From: Pricia antarctica
Lineage (GTDB): Bacteria; Bacteroidota; Bacteroidia; Flavobacteriales; Flavobacteriaceae
NCBI RefSeq assembly: GCF_900101815.1
Contig: NZ_FNAO01000002.1
Span: 124,001-188,000, forward strand
DNA: 64,000 nucleotides
Reading direction: 5' to 3'
The notes under the pieces are model-generated. The model did not search any database and had not been told where the DNA came from. It worked only from the letters and a program-made list of their open reading frames with translations. Below are positions 54,611 to 63,529 of this stretch, in pieces (the stretch's first letter is position 1; each line of letters starts with the position of its first letter). The position numbers and the translations under genes were made by a program.

Positions 54611-55513
54611 ATGAATTGGAAAAATGTTTTATTAATCGGAGCCGTGACCTTGTTGCCCGCTTCCTTGATGGCTCAGGCGAACATCTTGAACGCCAAAACG
54701 CCCGAGGATATCGGTAAGAAGACAGAGGCCCAAAAGGCGATGGATCATGACGTTCCGCTTGAGTATGGCTATATCGATGAGCGCGACATCCTTTGGTCAA
54801 AGACCGTTTGGGAAACAATCGATTTGGACGAACGTGTCAATTTTCCTTTGTATTATCCTACCGATACCATTGATATCGGTGCCGATAGACGATCATTGTA
54901 CGATGTGCTGCTGAAGAACATCCAAAACGGAAAGTTGAAGGATGTATATGCGGATTCTTATTTTAAAGACAAACGTAAATTCAGCGAGCTTAGCGCCACC
55001 CTGTCGATGAAGGATACAACTGACTACGGATATGAGCAGATTAATGCAGGCGAGGAGCTTTCTCCTGAGTATGTGATTACGCGTAATCTTTCCGCCGCAG
55101 ATATCGAGGAGTATCACATCAAAGGAATGTGGTATTTCGATAAGCGTCAAGGCGAATTGAAGTATCGGTTGTTGGGTATAGCACCTGTCGCTCCCGACGT
55201 TAACTTTATCGACGATGACTCCATGGACCCGGCGGATGCCTTGGTCGAACTGTTCTGGGTCTGGTACCCCGACGCCCGTCAAATTTTGCACGATGCCAAG
55301 GTGTTTAACCAGCGCAACTCCGCGCAGCCCATATCTTTTGATATGTTGCTGAACTCAAGAAGGTTCAACGGTGTCATCTATCGTGAAGATAACGTGTACG
55401 GAGACCGAGAGGTCGATGATTATGTAACCGATAATGCCCTGTTCCAATTGTTGGAGGCCCAAAGAATAGAAGAGGTCATTCGCGATAGGGAACAAGATAT
55501 GTGGGCGTATTAA
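54611..55513 (+). CDS. gldN: Gliding motility / type IX secretion protein GldN
   Basis: A periplasmic protein of 300 residues with a cleavable signal peptide (VLLIGAVTLLPASLMAQANI). It shows the GldN/PorN pattern: YIDERDILWSKTVWETIDLD, NFPLYYPTDTIDIGADRRSL, HIKGMWYFDKRQGELKYRLL, and WVWYPDARQILHDAKVFNQR. By family it assembles with GldK into the periplasmic ring of the type IX secretion system. I use the ATG at 54611; a TTG at 54602 is less likely. A perfect-stem terminator follows. Confidence 0.95.
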   Translation: MNWKNVLLIGAVTLLPASLMAQANILNAKTPEDIGKKTEAQKAMDHDVPLEYGYIDERDILWSKTVWETIDLDERVNFPLYYPTDTIDIGADRRSLYDVLLKNIQNGKLKDVYADSYFKDKRKFSELSATLSMKDTTDYGYEQINAGEELSPEYVITRNLSAADIEEYHIKGMWYFDKRQGELKYRLLGIAPVAPDVNFIDDDSMDPADALVELFWVWYPDARQILHDAKVFNQRNSAQPISFDMLLNSRRFNGVIYREDNVYGDREVDDYVTDNALFQLLEAQRIEEVIRDREQDMWAY

Positions 55514-55550
55514 ACGCAATAGTGAATATTCCAATTCAATAAGTATTGAA

Positions 55551-55578
55551 ACGCCCCTACAGCCATGTAGGGGCGTTT
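55551..55578 (+). terminator. Rho-independent terminator of gldKLMN
   Basis: Perfect 10-bp stem ACGCCCCTAC / GTAGGGGCGT with loop AGCCAT, followed by TTTT. It lies 37 bp past the gldN stop codon. Confidence 0.85.
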
Positions 55579-55585
55579 TGTGTTA

Positions 55586-55702
55586 GTCATTGCGAGCTCC
55601 GCTCGCCGAAGGCGTTCGGAGCGTGGCAATCAGATGAACATACTAGAAGGTTCAACCCTCTGCCGCGCCAAATTGCACTGCGTGCTTTTGGCTCGCAATG
55701 AC
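55586..55702. repeat. 117-bp repeat element bounded by 12-bp inverted repeats
   Basis: Begins GTCATTGCGAGC and ends GCTCGCAATGAC, perfect inverted repeats of 12 bp. The left part (GCGAGCTCCGCTCGC, GCGTTCGGAGCGTGGCAATC) contains smaller palindromes. It resembles the common REP/MITE-like TTGCGAG...CAATGAC elements and sits directly before the promoter of the oxidoreductase gene. Confidence 0.65.
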
Positions 55703-55713
55703 TGCCGGTTTTA

Positions 55714-55721
55714 TACCTTTG
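55714..55721 (+). promoter_or_regulatory. -7 element abutting the oxidoreductase start codon
   Basis: TACCTTTG (TAnnTTTG) ends five bases before the ATG at 55727; a TTG at 55688-55690 gives spacing 23. A leaderless transcript is predicted. Confidence 0.45.
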
Positions 55722-55726
55722 CGCTT

Positions 55727-56782
55727 ATGCAAGACTATCTAGTAATAGGCCTGGGCCTCGCCGGTATCGCTTTCTGCGAACAACTTGAAAAACACGCTAA
55801 ATCCTATACCGTTATCAGCGACACTTCGCAAACATCCTCCCTGGTGGCGGGCGGTCTTTATAACCCCGTCATCCTAAAACGCTTTAATTTGGCTTGGAAG
55901 GCTAAAGAGCAGTTAGATACGGCCATCCCATTTTACACCGCTCTCGAAAAAAAACTGGGTGTCCAATTGAACTACCCGCTTCCCGTTTATCGGCGTTTCG
56001 CTTCCATCGAAGAACAAAACCTCTGGTTCGAGGCTTCCGATAAAAAGGGCTTGTCCGAATTTTTATCCCCAAAAATCCATTTAAATAAAAATCCGAACAT
56101 CGCTGCCCCTTTCGGGTACGGAGAAGTTTTGGGTACGGGCCGAATCGATACTCGCACCTTGGTTTCATCCTATACGGCATACCTTAGTCTAAAGGATCGT
56201 TTTACGAAGGAAACTTTTAAGCATTCCGAACTGCAAATCAAGGAAGAATATGTTCAATACAAATCCATCAAGGCCCGAAAGATCGTATTCGCCGAAGGCT
56301 TCGGAATGAAGCAAAATCCTTTTTTCAACTATTTACCGATGCAAGGCAGTAAGGGGGAATATTTATTTATCAAGGCTCCGGACCTTAAAGAGGATAAGGC
56401 CATTAAATCTTCAATTTTTTGCCTTCCCGAAGGTGATGACGTGTATAGAATTGGCGCAAATTACGCTCGAGAAGATACGACCAATGCACCTACGGATTCT
56501 GCAAAAAGCGAACTACTTAAAAAATGGGATAATTTTATTCGATGTAAGTACGAGCTGATCGATCATGTAGCGGGCATTCGACCTACGGTGAATGATAGAA
56601 AGCCTTTAGTCGGGCAGCATCCTGAGCATCGAAATCTTTATGTTTTGAACGGATTTGGGTCTCGGGGAGTGATGACCGCACCCTATGCCTCGGAACAGCT
56701 TTATAAAAATAGTTCAGCAAATTATGTTCAGGATGGGGAGTTGAACGTTGCCCGATTTACCGAGAAGTATTTCCAGAAGTGA
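55727..56782 (+). CDS. FAD-dependent oxidoreductase (DAO family)
   Basis: A 351-residue flavoprotein starting MQDYLVIGLGLAGIAFCEQL, the GxGxxG Rossmann motif for FAD. DAO-family features follow: SSLVAGGLYNPVILKRFNLA, the middle YLPMQGSKGEYLFIKAPDL, and HVAGIRPTVNDRKPLVGQHP near residue 284, then YVLNGFGSRGVMTAPYASEQ. It would oxidise an amino acid or related amine; the substrate is unknown. I use the ATG at 55727 because upstream in-frame codons run through a repeat element. It overlaps the convergent DUF983 gene by 26 bp. Confidence 0.88.
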   Translation: MQDYLVIGLGLAGIAFCEQLEKHAKSYTVISDTSQTSSLVAGGLYNPVILKRFNLAWKAKEQLDTAIPFYTALEKKLGVQLNYPLPVYRRFASIEEQNLWFEASDKKGLSEFLSPKIHLNKNPNIAAPFGYGEVLGTGRIDTRTLVSSYTAYLSLKDRFTKETFKHSELQIKEEYVQYKSIKARKIVFAEGFGMKQNPFFNYLPMQGSKGEYLFIKAPDLKEDKAIKSSIFCLPEGDDVYRIGANYAREDTTNAPTDSAKSELLKKWDNFIRCKYELIDHVAGIRPTVNDRKPLVGQHPEHRNLYVLNGFGSRGVMTAPYASEQLYKNSSANYVQDGELNVARFTEKYFQK

Positions 56783-57161
56783 CTTCTCCCGCCCCAGCAT
56801 CATACTTTACAAAAAAATTAATCCAAATATTACGCGACAGGCGGATGATAACCGGCATAAGCACTACTAAGGTAACGATGATGGCAATAAAGGAATTGAT
56901 AAGTTCGGTACCTGCGAACAAAAAGGCGATAACAAACGCGGCTATGGCGAGTGCGACACCAAGTCCATAGCTTACGTACATTGCCCCATAAAAGAAGGAA
57001 GGCTCCATCTTGTACTTCAAGCCACAATGCGAACAGCGTTCATGCATTTTGAACAAGTAGCCCAAACGGTAGGGGTTATTGTTTAAATACATGCTTTCGT
57101 TATGGCATCGGGGACAACTACCCGTTAAAATGCTGTATAGTTTGCTTCCTTTTTTTAACAT
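56757..57161 (-). CDS. DUF983 membrane protein with zinc-ribbon Cys pairs
   Basis: A 134-residue protein. A cytoplasmic N-terminus has two Cys pairs (GSCPRCHNES and ERCSHCGLKYKMEP) likely to bind zinc, followed by two membrane spans (YGLGVALAIAAFVIAFLFAG and SFIAIIVTLVVLMPVIIRLS). This is the DUF983 layout; the biochemical role is unknown. I use the ATG at 57161. A TACCTTTG -7 element lies 16 bp upstream. Its 3' end overlaps the oxidoreductase gene. Confidence 0.88.
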   Translation of the reverse strand: MLKKGSKLYSILTGSCPRCHNESMYLNNNPYRLGYLFKMHERCSHCGLKYKMEPSFFYGAMYVSYGLGVALAIAAFVIAFLFAGTELINSFIAIIVTLVVLMPVIIRLSRNIWINFFVKYDAGAGEVTSGNTSR

Positions 57162-57176
57162 TCCGATTGTTTGTTG

Positions 57177-57184
57177 CAAAGGTA
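57177..57184 (-). promoter_or_regulatory. -7 element for the DUF983 gene
   Basis: The minus strand reads TACCTTTG (TAnnTTTG), 16 bp before the ATG at 57161. Confidence 0.45.
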
Positions 57185-57271
57185 ACTCTTTGTCCAGATT
57201 CGGACCTTGTTAGATTTGTAAAAAGGAAAAGTTCAAGTTCGAGTTCAATCGCAAGTTCAAATCTAAAAACT

Positions 57272-57279
57272 TACTTTTG
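57272..57279 (+). promoter_or_regulatory. -7 element upstream of the ABC-F gene
   Basis: TACTTTTG (TAnnTTTG), about 108 bp upstream of the ATG at 57388. It follows a short array of AGTTC-type near-repeats (57230-57260). Confidence 0.35.
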
Positions 57280-57387
57280 CAGCCTTGTTATCATGAGTTT
57301 GTCTAAATGGGAATACTTTTTAAAACCCTATAAACTCCATGACGGATTAATCATAAACTTTTTGAACTTGCTCTTGAATATTAAATC

Positions 57388-59304
57388 ATGCTGAACGTCC
57401 ATAATCTTTCCGTCTCCTTTGGGGGCGAATATCTTTTTGAGGAAATTTCCTTTCGTTTGAACGGGGGCGACCGCGTTGGTCTTATCGGTAAGAACGGGGC
57501 CGGAAAATCGACCTTGTTGAAATTATTGACTAAAGATATGCCCTTGGATACCGGTACCATTGCCATGGAAAAAGGTATCAAGATCGGCTTTCTACGGCAG
57601 GATATCGATTTCGAACAGGGGCGTACCGTCTTGGAAGAGTCGTATCAGGCCTTTGAGGAAATCAAGGCTTTGGAAGCACAACTGGAGCATATCAACCACC
57701 AACTTGCCGAACGTACCGATTATGAAAGCGAGGGCTACAACCAATTGATGGTCGACTTGGGCGATATCACCCACCACTATGAGATTATCGGCGGCTACAA
57801 CTATCAGGGCGAGACCGAAAAGATACTTTTGGGATTAGGTTTCAAACGGGAAGATTTCGACAAAAAGACCGATACCTTTTCGGGGGGATGGCGTATGCGT
57901 ATCGAACTGGCCAAACTGTTATTACAGAGCAACGATGTGCTGCTGTTGGATGAACCTACCAACCACTTGGATATCGAATCCATATTATGGCTCGAACAGT
58001 TCTTGAACAATTATTCAGGGGCCGTGGTCATCGTATCGCACGATAAAATGTTTTTGGACAATGTGACGAACCGCACCATAGAAATATCCCTGGGACGGAT
58101 TTATGACTACAACAAACCCTATTCGAAATTCCTAAAATTGCGGGGAGAGATCAAGGAACAACAGTTGAACGCCCAAAAGAACCAGGAAAAGGAGATTCAA
58201 CAGGCCGAGCGGCTGATCGAAAAGTTCAGGGCGAAATCGACCAAAGCCTCTATGGCGCAATCTCTGATCAAGAAACTGGACAAAATGGAGCGTATCGAGG
58301 TCGATCAAGACGATAATGCGGTGATGAACCTGCGATTTCCGGTTTCGATTACGCCCGGTAAAGTGGTCGCCGAAATGGAACAGCTTTCCAAAAGTTATGG
58401 AGAGAAAGAGGTCTTGAAGAACATCAACCTGCTCTTGGAACGCGACAGCAAAACCGCATTCGTGGGGCAAAACGGACAGGGGAAATCCACTTTGGCCAAA
58501 ATCATGGTCAACGAACTGGATCATACCGGAAAAATGAAACTGGGCCACAACGTACAAATCGGGTATTTCGCCCAGAACCAGGCGGAATATCTCGACGGCA
58601 ATAAGACGATTCTCGATACGATGACCGATGCCGCCAACGAAAAGAACCGCAGCCGGGTCAGGGATATTTTGGGTAGCTTTCTCTTTAGTGGCGACGATGT
58701 CGATAAATATGTGAAGGTGCTGTCGGGCGGGGAGCGTAACCGGTTGGCCTTGGCCAAGATGTTGCTACAACCGTTCAACGTGCTGGTCATGGACGAACCC
58801 ACGAACCATTTGGATATTCAGTCCAAAAACGTGCTCAAACAGGCCTTGCGGAATTTTGACGGTACACTGATCGTGGTTTCCCATGATAGGGATTTTCTTC
58901 AAGGCCTTACCGATAAGGTCTACGAATTCAGGGATAAGAGGATAAAAGAATATCTCGGGGATATCAATTACTATCTCGACCAGCGGAAAGCAGCTGATTT
59001 CAGGGCCATTGAAAAGAAACAGGAAGAAGTACGCAGTAAAACCGTAAAAAAGGATAGTCAGAACGACTATGAGGCCCAAAAGAAAGTAAAATCGCTCAAG
59101 AACAAGCTAAGTGGGGTCGAGAGCAAGGTTTCACAGCTAGAAAAGACGATCGCCGAAATCGATCACGATCTGTTAATGGACTATGATACCACCATTGCAA
59201 AACCCGACTTTTTCGACACCTACCAAAAAAAGAAAAAGGACTTGGAAAACCTTATGCAAAGGTGGGAAGAGCTCACGGAAAAGCTAGAAAAAATCGAAGC
59301 TTGA
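57388..59304 (+). CDS. ABC-F family ATP-binding protein
   Basis: A cytosolic protein of 638 residues with two ABC cassettes and no membrane span. Cassette one: LIGKNGAGKSTLLKLL (Walker A), FSGGWRMRIELAKLLL (signature), LLLDEPTNHLDIESILWLEQ (Walker B). Cassette two: FVGQNGQGKSTLAKIM, LSGGERNRLALAKMLL and VLVMDEPTNHLDIQSKNVLK. A charged linker joins them, and the C-terminus is a coiled coil (KKVKSLKNKLSGVESKVSQL). ABC-F proteins act at the ribosome in translation or antibiotic protection; the closest style is Uup/YdiF, so housekeeping translation is more likely than resistance. Confidence 0.94.
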   Translation: MLNVHNLSVSFGGEYLFEEISFRLNGGDRVGLIGKNGAGKSTLLKLLTKDMPLDTGTIAMEKGIKIGFLRQDIDFEQGRTVLEESYQAFEEIKALEAQLEHINHQLAERTDYESEGYNQLMVDLGDITHHYEIIGGYNYQGETEKILLGLGFKREDFDKKTDTFSGGWRMRIELAKLLLQSNDVLLLDEPTNHLDIESILWLEQFLNNYSGAVVIVSHDKMFLDNVTNRTIEISLGRIYDYNKPYSKFLKLRGEIKEQQLNAQKNQEKEIQQAERLIEKFRAKSTKASMAQSLIKKLDKMERIEVDQDDNAVMNLRFPVSITPGKVVAEMEQLSKSYGEKEVLKNINLLLERDSKTAFVGQNGQGKSTLAKIMVNELDHTGKMKLGHNVQIGYFAQNQAEYLDGNKTILDTMTDAANEKNRSRVRDILGSFLFSGDDVDKYVKVLSGGERNRLALAKMLLQPFNVLVMDEPTNHLDIQSKNVLKQALRNFDGTLIVVSHDRDFLQGLTDKVYEFRDKRIKEYLGDINYYLDQRKAADFRAIEKKQEEVRSKTVKKDSQNDYEAQKKVKSLKNKLSGVESKVSQLEKTIAEIDHDLLMDYDTTIAKPDFFDTYQKKKKDLENLMQRWEELTEKLEKIEA

Positions 59305-59463
59305 CTTCCTGTTCATCCTACTTTACAGCACTTAATCGGGCTTTCACAACAAAGTAGTACACTTGGTCGATAAATTTTGGTTTTCATCCATTGTTATGGT
59401 TTATTTGTAGGATAATTCTTGTGTGTTCGACCCAAATCGAAATATCTACAATAATTGAACCTT

Positions 59464-60351
59464 ATGAAAAACCTACTTTGTTACCTCACCTTACTCGTTT
59501 TTAGCTTACAATCCCTAAGTGCGGGTATTCCCAACAAAGAAATGACAGCCTTGGTCGAGTTGCACCACGCGACCCATGGTACGCATTGGACAACACCTTG
59601 GAATATGACTACCGACGTGTCCACTTGGCACGGCGTAAAGGTGGTTAACGGTCATGTAGTAGAGATCAATCTGTTCAGAAACAATCTTGAAGGTACTATT
59701 CCCAAGAGTATTTCTAATCTCAAGAATCTGATATCCTTAAACCTTGCGTTCAATTCCCTTACCGGTGAACTTCCGGTAACGATTGTAGAACTAAGCCGTT
59801 TGAAGGTGTTGAAGTTAGAAATGAACCGCATTAAGGGAGTGCTTCCCGAAGGCCTCGGTAATCTTACCAATTTGGAAGAGCTGAGCGCTTTCAATAATTT
59901 TCTGACCGGCAGTATTCCGGAGAGTATAGGGGAAATGAGCAAACTGAAAATTCTCAATCTTAGCAGTAACGCTTTTAAAGGTAGTATACCGAAATCGTTG
60001 GGAAGCCTTACCGAACTTGAAGTGCTGGGTCTTTTCGAGAACACCATCGAAGGCGTCATCCCTTCCGAAATAGGTAATCTGGGCAAGCTAAAGGAATTGG
60101 TACTGGCCAACAATCAAATCGGTGGCGAGGTGCCGTTGGAGGTCGCCCAATTATCCAATCTTCGGATTTTTCAGATACAGAACAACAAATTCGAATCGTT
60201 CAACAACCTGCGTTACGTGAATGAAGACCAATTTTTGGTGTTGGACTTTGACAAGGGCGATAGCAACAAAGGCTTTAAGGATATCGGTTTAAGTAGATCG
60301 CGAATGGCGGACACAAAATTTGAAGAGGGTGTACCGGACGACGATAATTGA
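59464..60351 (+). CDS. Exported leucine-rich-repeat protein, plant-type repeats
   Basis: A 295-residue exported protein (signal MKNLLCYLTLLVFSLQSLSA). An N-cap (LVELHHATHGTHWTTPWNM, TWHGVKV) is followed by about seven 24-residue repeats of the plant-specific form LxxLxxLxLxxNxLxGxIPxxLG, for example NLISLNLAFNSLTGELPVTI, NLEELSAFNNFLTGSIPESI and LKILNLSSNAFKGSIPKSLG. No type IX C-terminal sorting domain is evident; the protein ends in an acidic tail. Such proteins usually bind proteins or carbohydrates. I use the ATG at 59464. A terminator follows. Confidence 0.88.
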   Translation: MKNLLCYLTLLVFSLQSLSAGIPNKEMTALVELHHATHGTHWTTPWNMTTDVSTWHGVKVVNGHVVEINLFRNNLEGTIPKSISNLKNLISLNLAFNSLTGELPVTIVELSRLKVLKLEMNRIKGVLPEGLGNLTNLEELSAFNNFLTGSIPESIGEMSKLKILNLSSNAFKGSIPKSLGSLTELEVLGLFENTIEGVIPSEIGNLGKLKELVLANNQIGGEVPLEVAQLSNLRIFQIQNNKFESFNNLRYVNEDQFLVLDFDKGDSNKGFKDIGLSRSRMADTKFEEGVPDDDN

Positions 60352-60379
60352 TTTCCTAATATATAATTTGGTTGATTCA

Positions 60380-60407
60380 AAGGGATGCAAAACGGCATCC
60401 TTTTTTT
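60380..60407 (+). terminator. Rho-independent terminator after the LRR gene
   Basis: GGATGC and GCATCC arms around AAAACG, then seven T, about 30 bp after the stop codon. Confidence 0.8.
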
Positions 60408-60525
60408 ATGCGATTCTCCCAAGTCATTTTATTTAAGATAGATTTAACTAGAGTCGCTTAAACTTATGAATAGTTTTGGTCTCCATCGTTTGAATTCCAA
60501 TTGTATCATCAAAGTATTTATTAAA

Positions 60526-61545
60526 ATGAAACAGTTCAATATCGGGATCGTAGGAACGGGATCCATAGTGCATACCTATGCAAAATGTATCCAAGAATTG
60601 GAAAACGCCCGATTGGTAGCCCTATACACCAAATCTGAGGGTAGAAAAGAATCGGCCAAAAAAGAGTTCGGCGTTCCCGTCTTTAGTACTATGGATGAAT
60701 TTCTACAAAACGATATCGATTTGGTATGCGTATGCAACGAAAGCGGTCGGCACGGCGAGGCTATCAAAGCGGCCGCTCGGGCAGGTAAACATGTATTGAG
60801 TGAAAAGCCATTGGAAACCACGCCTGAGAAAATCGATGAAATCATATCGATCTGTACCTCCCAAAATGTAAAGTTGGGGTGCACGCTACAAAACCGATGT
60901 AGCCCCGATTATGAGCTTGTTGTAGAAGCTGTAAATTCTGGAAAGCTAGGCAAACTGGTCATGGGTAACGCTCATATCAACTGGTATAGGTCTGAAAGTT
61001 ATTATGCCGATAGTGATTGGAAGGGCACCATAGCGTTCGACGGCGGCGCGGCGTTTATCAATCAAGGCATCCATACGATTGATTTGCTGTTGTATCTCAT
61101 GGGCCCGGTAGCATCGGTATTCGGTAAGGTGAAGACCCTGGTGCATGACATAGAGGGGGAAGATGTCGGTGCGGGTCTATTGAACTTCCAAAATGGCGCC
61201 ATCGGAACCATTACCGCCGGTACGGCCTTATACCCAGGTTATCCGGAGCGTATCGAAATTTACGGTGAAAAAGGAAGTATCTTAATGGAAGGCGGGAGAA
61301 TCATAGCCTGGAATGTCAAAGATACGCCAGTCCCAAAACTCGCTTCCGATGAAAACGGTGGAAGCGGCGCCGCCGACCCCACCGCCATCGGCCATCAAAA
61401 CCATAAGAAAGTAATCGCAGACATGATAGCAGCGATACAGAACGACCGCCCTCCGATGGTTGATGGCGCGGAAGCCCGCAAAGCTGTAGCGGTCATAACC
61501 GCCATTTACGATTCTTCGCAAAGGGAAGCGTTGGTATTTTTGTAA
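60526..61545 (+). CDS. Gfo/Idh/MocA family oxidoreductase
   Basis: An NAD(P)-dependent sugar or polyol dehydrogenase of 339 residues. The Rossmann motif is FNIGIVGTGSIVHTYAKCIQ, the catalytic EKP is in HVLSEKPLETTPEKIDEI near residue 97, and the C-terminal domain has DGGAAFINQGIHTIDLLLYL with the catalytic His. IEIYGEKGSILMEGGRI is also typical. The substrate is not predictable. I use the ATG at 60526 (MKQFNIGIVGTG); an upstream frame from 60466 lacks family similarity. It is followed 9 bp later by a small zinc-ribbon gene. Confidence 0.92.
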   Translation: MKQFNIGIVGTGSIVHTYAKCIQELENARLVALYTKSEGRKESAKKEFGVPVFSTMDEFLQNDIDLVCVCNESGRHGEAIKAAARAGKHVLSEKPLETTPEKIDEIISICTSQNVKLGCTLQNRCSPDYELVVEAVNSGKLGKLVMGNAHINWYRSESYYADSDWKGTIAFDGGAAFINQGIHTIDLLLYLMGPVASVFGKVKTLVHDIEGEDVGAGLLNFQNGAIGTITAGTALYPGYPERIEIYGEKGSILMEGGRIIAWNVKDTPVPKLASDENGGSGAADPTAIGHQNHKKVIADMIAAIQNDRPPMVDGAEARKAVAVITAIYDSSQREALVFL

Positions 61546-61554
61546 ACTTGAAAA

Positions 61555-61737
61555 ATGTACGAACACTTCTTTCAATGCCCCTATTGCTGGGAAGAAATTT
61601 CAATGCTGATGGATCCTTCTATCAGAAAACAAACCTATGTTGAAGATTGTGAGGTCTGTTGCAATCCGATCGAGGTCACTCCTGAATTTGAGCATAACGA
61701 ACTTATCGGTTTTCAGGCTACGGATATTGAGCAATAA
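61555..61737 (+). CDS. CPXCG-motif cysteine-rich small protein
   Basis: A 60-residue protein with two Cys pairs: [15 protein letters not shown] and [18 protein letters not shown], a zinc-ribbon layout of the CPXCG family (here CPYCW). It is 9 bp after the oxidoreductase gene and probably co-transcribed. The function is unknown; the neighbour gives no clear clue. Confidence 0.82.
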   Translation: MYEHFFQCPYCWEEISMLMDPSIRKQTYVEDCEVCCNPIEVTPEFEHNELIGFQATDIEQ

Positions 61738-61883
61738 GGATGGATAAGTCATTTTGGTAGCGTCGTAGAGCGATTTTTTGAAGCGAATTCGGTCATTTCA
61801 GTACCCAAAAAATCCCATTATTTTCAACGACGAAATCCTGACCTATCGAAATTATGTGTTATTTTTAGCGAAAATCACCCAAT

Positions 61884-62933
61884 ATGAATATTCGAATTAC
61901 GAAACTTATCCTATTTAGCTGCTTTTTAGGAAGCTTGCTTATTTCTTGCAAAGCTAAAAAGACAGCCTCCGACGGAAAAACCGATACTAAAATGGTGGCG
62001 GAAGAAACGGTTTCGACGAATACAGGGGCCATCCCATCCGAAGAATATTCCCAAAAAATTCCCGAGACCGAAATGAGTTTCGACATGGTGCTATTGCCCG
62101 AAGGAAGCTTTACCATGGGGAGTCCTGAATCGGAGACCGACCGCAAACCGGATGAAGGTCCGCAAAAGAAAGTTTCCGTTGATGCTTTTTATATGGGCAA
62201 ATACGAACTGACCTGGGATGTTTTCGAACTCTTTTTTAAACAGAACAAAGAAATCTTTGTCAAGTTGGATAATGACAAGGTTATGAAAATCGATGCGATA
62301 ACACGGCCTAGCCCTCCCTACGAAGATCCATCTTACGGCATGGGCAAAGACGGATTTCCGGCAGTCAGTATGTCAGCCTATTCAGCACTCGTCTTCTGCA
62401 AATGGTTGAGCACGGTGACCGGAAAGTTCTATCGATTGCCCACCGAAGCGGAGTGGGAATACGCCGCCAAAGCCGGTACACAGACCGCTTACAGTTTCGG
62501 CGACAATGTCGAAGATCTCGATGCGTACGCCGTATTCTATAAAAATTCGAACAACGCGTATCAAAAAGTGGGGACGAAAAAACCGAATCCGTGGGGTCTA
62601 TATGATATGCACGGCAATGTAGCGGAATGGACGTTGGACGAATATAAGGAAGATGCCTACGCAAACACAGAAAACGAAAACCCATGGGTGACGCCGACGG
62701 TCATCCATCCTAGGGTCATTCGGGGAGGGTCGTGGGACGATGATGCCGATAAATTGCGCTCAACGGCAAGAACGGCGTCCAGTCTGAAACAGCAAAAACG
62801 AGATCCCCAAATTCCGAAGAGTTTTTGGTGGTTCACGGATTCGAACTATGTCGGGTTTCGATTGGTAAGTCCGAAAGAACAGCCCACGCCGGAAGAACAG
62901 GCTAAGTTTTGGTCCACGGTTTTAGACGAGTAG
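61884..62933 (+). CDS. FGE-like (SUMF1/PvdO-type) lipoprotein
   Basis: A 349-residue exported lipoprotein (MNIRITKLILFSCFLGSLLI, then SCKAKK with the lipobox Cys at residue 22). The FGE fold runs from FDMVLLPEGSFTMGSPESET to SNYVGFRLVSPKEQPTPEEQ, with RLPTEAEWEYAAKAGTQTAY, MHGNVAEWTLDEYKEDAYAN and RVIRGGSWDDDADKLRSTAR. The catalytic Cys pair of true formylglycine-generating enzymes is absent. GldK and GldJ share this fold, but sequence and length differ, so it is not called gldJ. It is upstream of yceI-like and PSD1 genes. Confidence 0.85.
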   Translation: MNIRITKLILFSCFLGSLLISCKAKKTASDGKTDTKMVAEETVSTNTGAIPSEEYSQKIPETEMSFDMVLLPEGSFTMGSPESETDRKPDEGPQKKVSVDAFYMGKYELTWDVFELFFKQNKEIFVKLDNDKVMKIDAITRPSPPYEDPSYGMGKDGFPAVSMSAYSALVFCKWLSTVTGKFYRLPTEAEWEYAAKAGTQTAYSFGDNVEDLDAYAVFYKNSNNAYQKVGTKKPNPWGLYDMHGNVAEWTLDEYKEDAYANTENENPWVTPTVIHPRVIRGGSWDDDADKLRSTARTASSLKQQKRDPQIPKSFWWFTDSNYVGFRLVSPKEQPTPEEQAKFWSTVLDE

Positions 62934-62983
62934 GGTCTGAGAAATTCGGACTGAACCATTTTTTTAAGTAAAACATTCCTAAA

Positions 62984-63529
62984 ATGAAAAACACACTTTT
63001 GACCCTTTTGTTGATGGGCTTGACCATATCAAGCTTTTCCCAAGAATCGTACACGCTTTCCGACGCCAGTACATTGACCATTGACGGCAGTTCTTCGTTG
63101 CACGACTGGACGGTCACCGCGAACACTATGGAAGGAACGGTAGCCGAAAATGGAGAAAGTATAACCGCTGTGGATTTTTCGGTGGCGGTTGCCGATATTT
63201 TGAGCGATAGGGCCGCTGCGATGGACAATAAAATGCACGACGCCCTGAAAAAGGAAGAACATCCGAAGGTGACATTTACCGTCAAGGACGTCAATGCGGC
63301 CATGGGCGAAAATCAGGAACTGAAAGGGAAGTTAACTATCGCAGGTGTTGAACAAGAGGTCAGCGTACCGACTTCGATCACACAGAAAGATGGGAAATTA
63401 CAGATTACCGGAGAAAGTAAAATAGCCTTGAAAGATTACAATATAAAACCACCCACAGCGATGTTCGGTTCTATCGTTGTCGGCGATGATGTGACCGTCA
63501 AGTTCGATTTGGTTTTCACGAAGTCATAG
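62984..63529 (+). CDS. YceI family periplasmic protein
   Basis: A 181-residue exported protein with a signal peptide (MKNTLLTLLLMGLTISSFSQ, cleavage near residue 20). The YceI lipocalin-like barrel is clear: LTIDGSSSLHDWTVTANTME, MDNKMHDALKKEEHPKVTF, GKLTIAGVEQEVSVPTSITQ and LKDYNIKPPTAMFGSIVVGD. Family members bind isoprenoid or fatty-acid-like ligands in the periplasm; the physiological role is uncertain. It lies 50 bp after the FGE-like gene on the same strand. Confidence 0.92.
   Translation: MKNTLLTLLLMGLTISSFSQESYTLSDASTLTIDGSSSLHDWTVTANTMEGTVAENGESITAVDFSVAVADILSDRAAAMDNKMHDALKKEEHPKVTFTVKDVNAAMGENQELKGKLTIAGVEQEVSVPTSITQKDGKLQITGESKIALKDYNIKPPTAMFGSIVVGDDVTVKFDLVFTKS

Noticed and set aside
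57388-59304. Calling the ABC-F protein an antibiotic-resistance factor
   Set aside because: Its arrangement and C-terminal coiled coil fit the Uup/YdiF housekeeping type; nothing in the context suggests resistance.
61884-62933. Calling the FGE-like lipoprotein GldJ
   Set aside because: It is much shorter than GldJ (about 560 residues in F. johnsoniae), and its neighbours are YceI and PSD1 genes rather than gliding genes.
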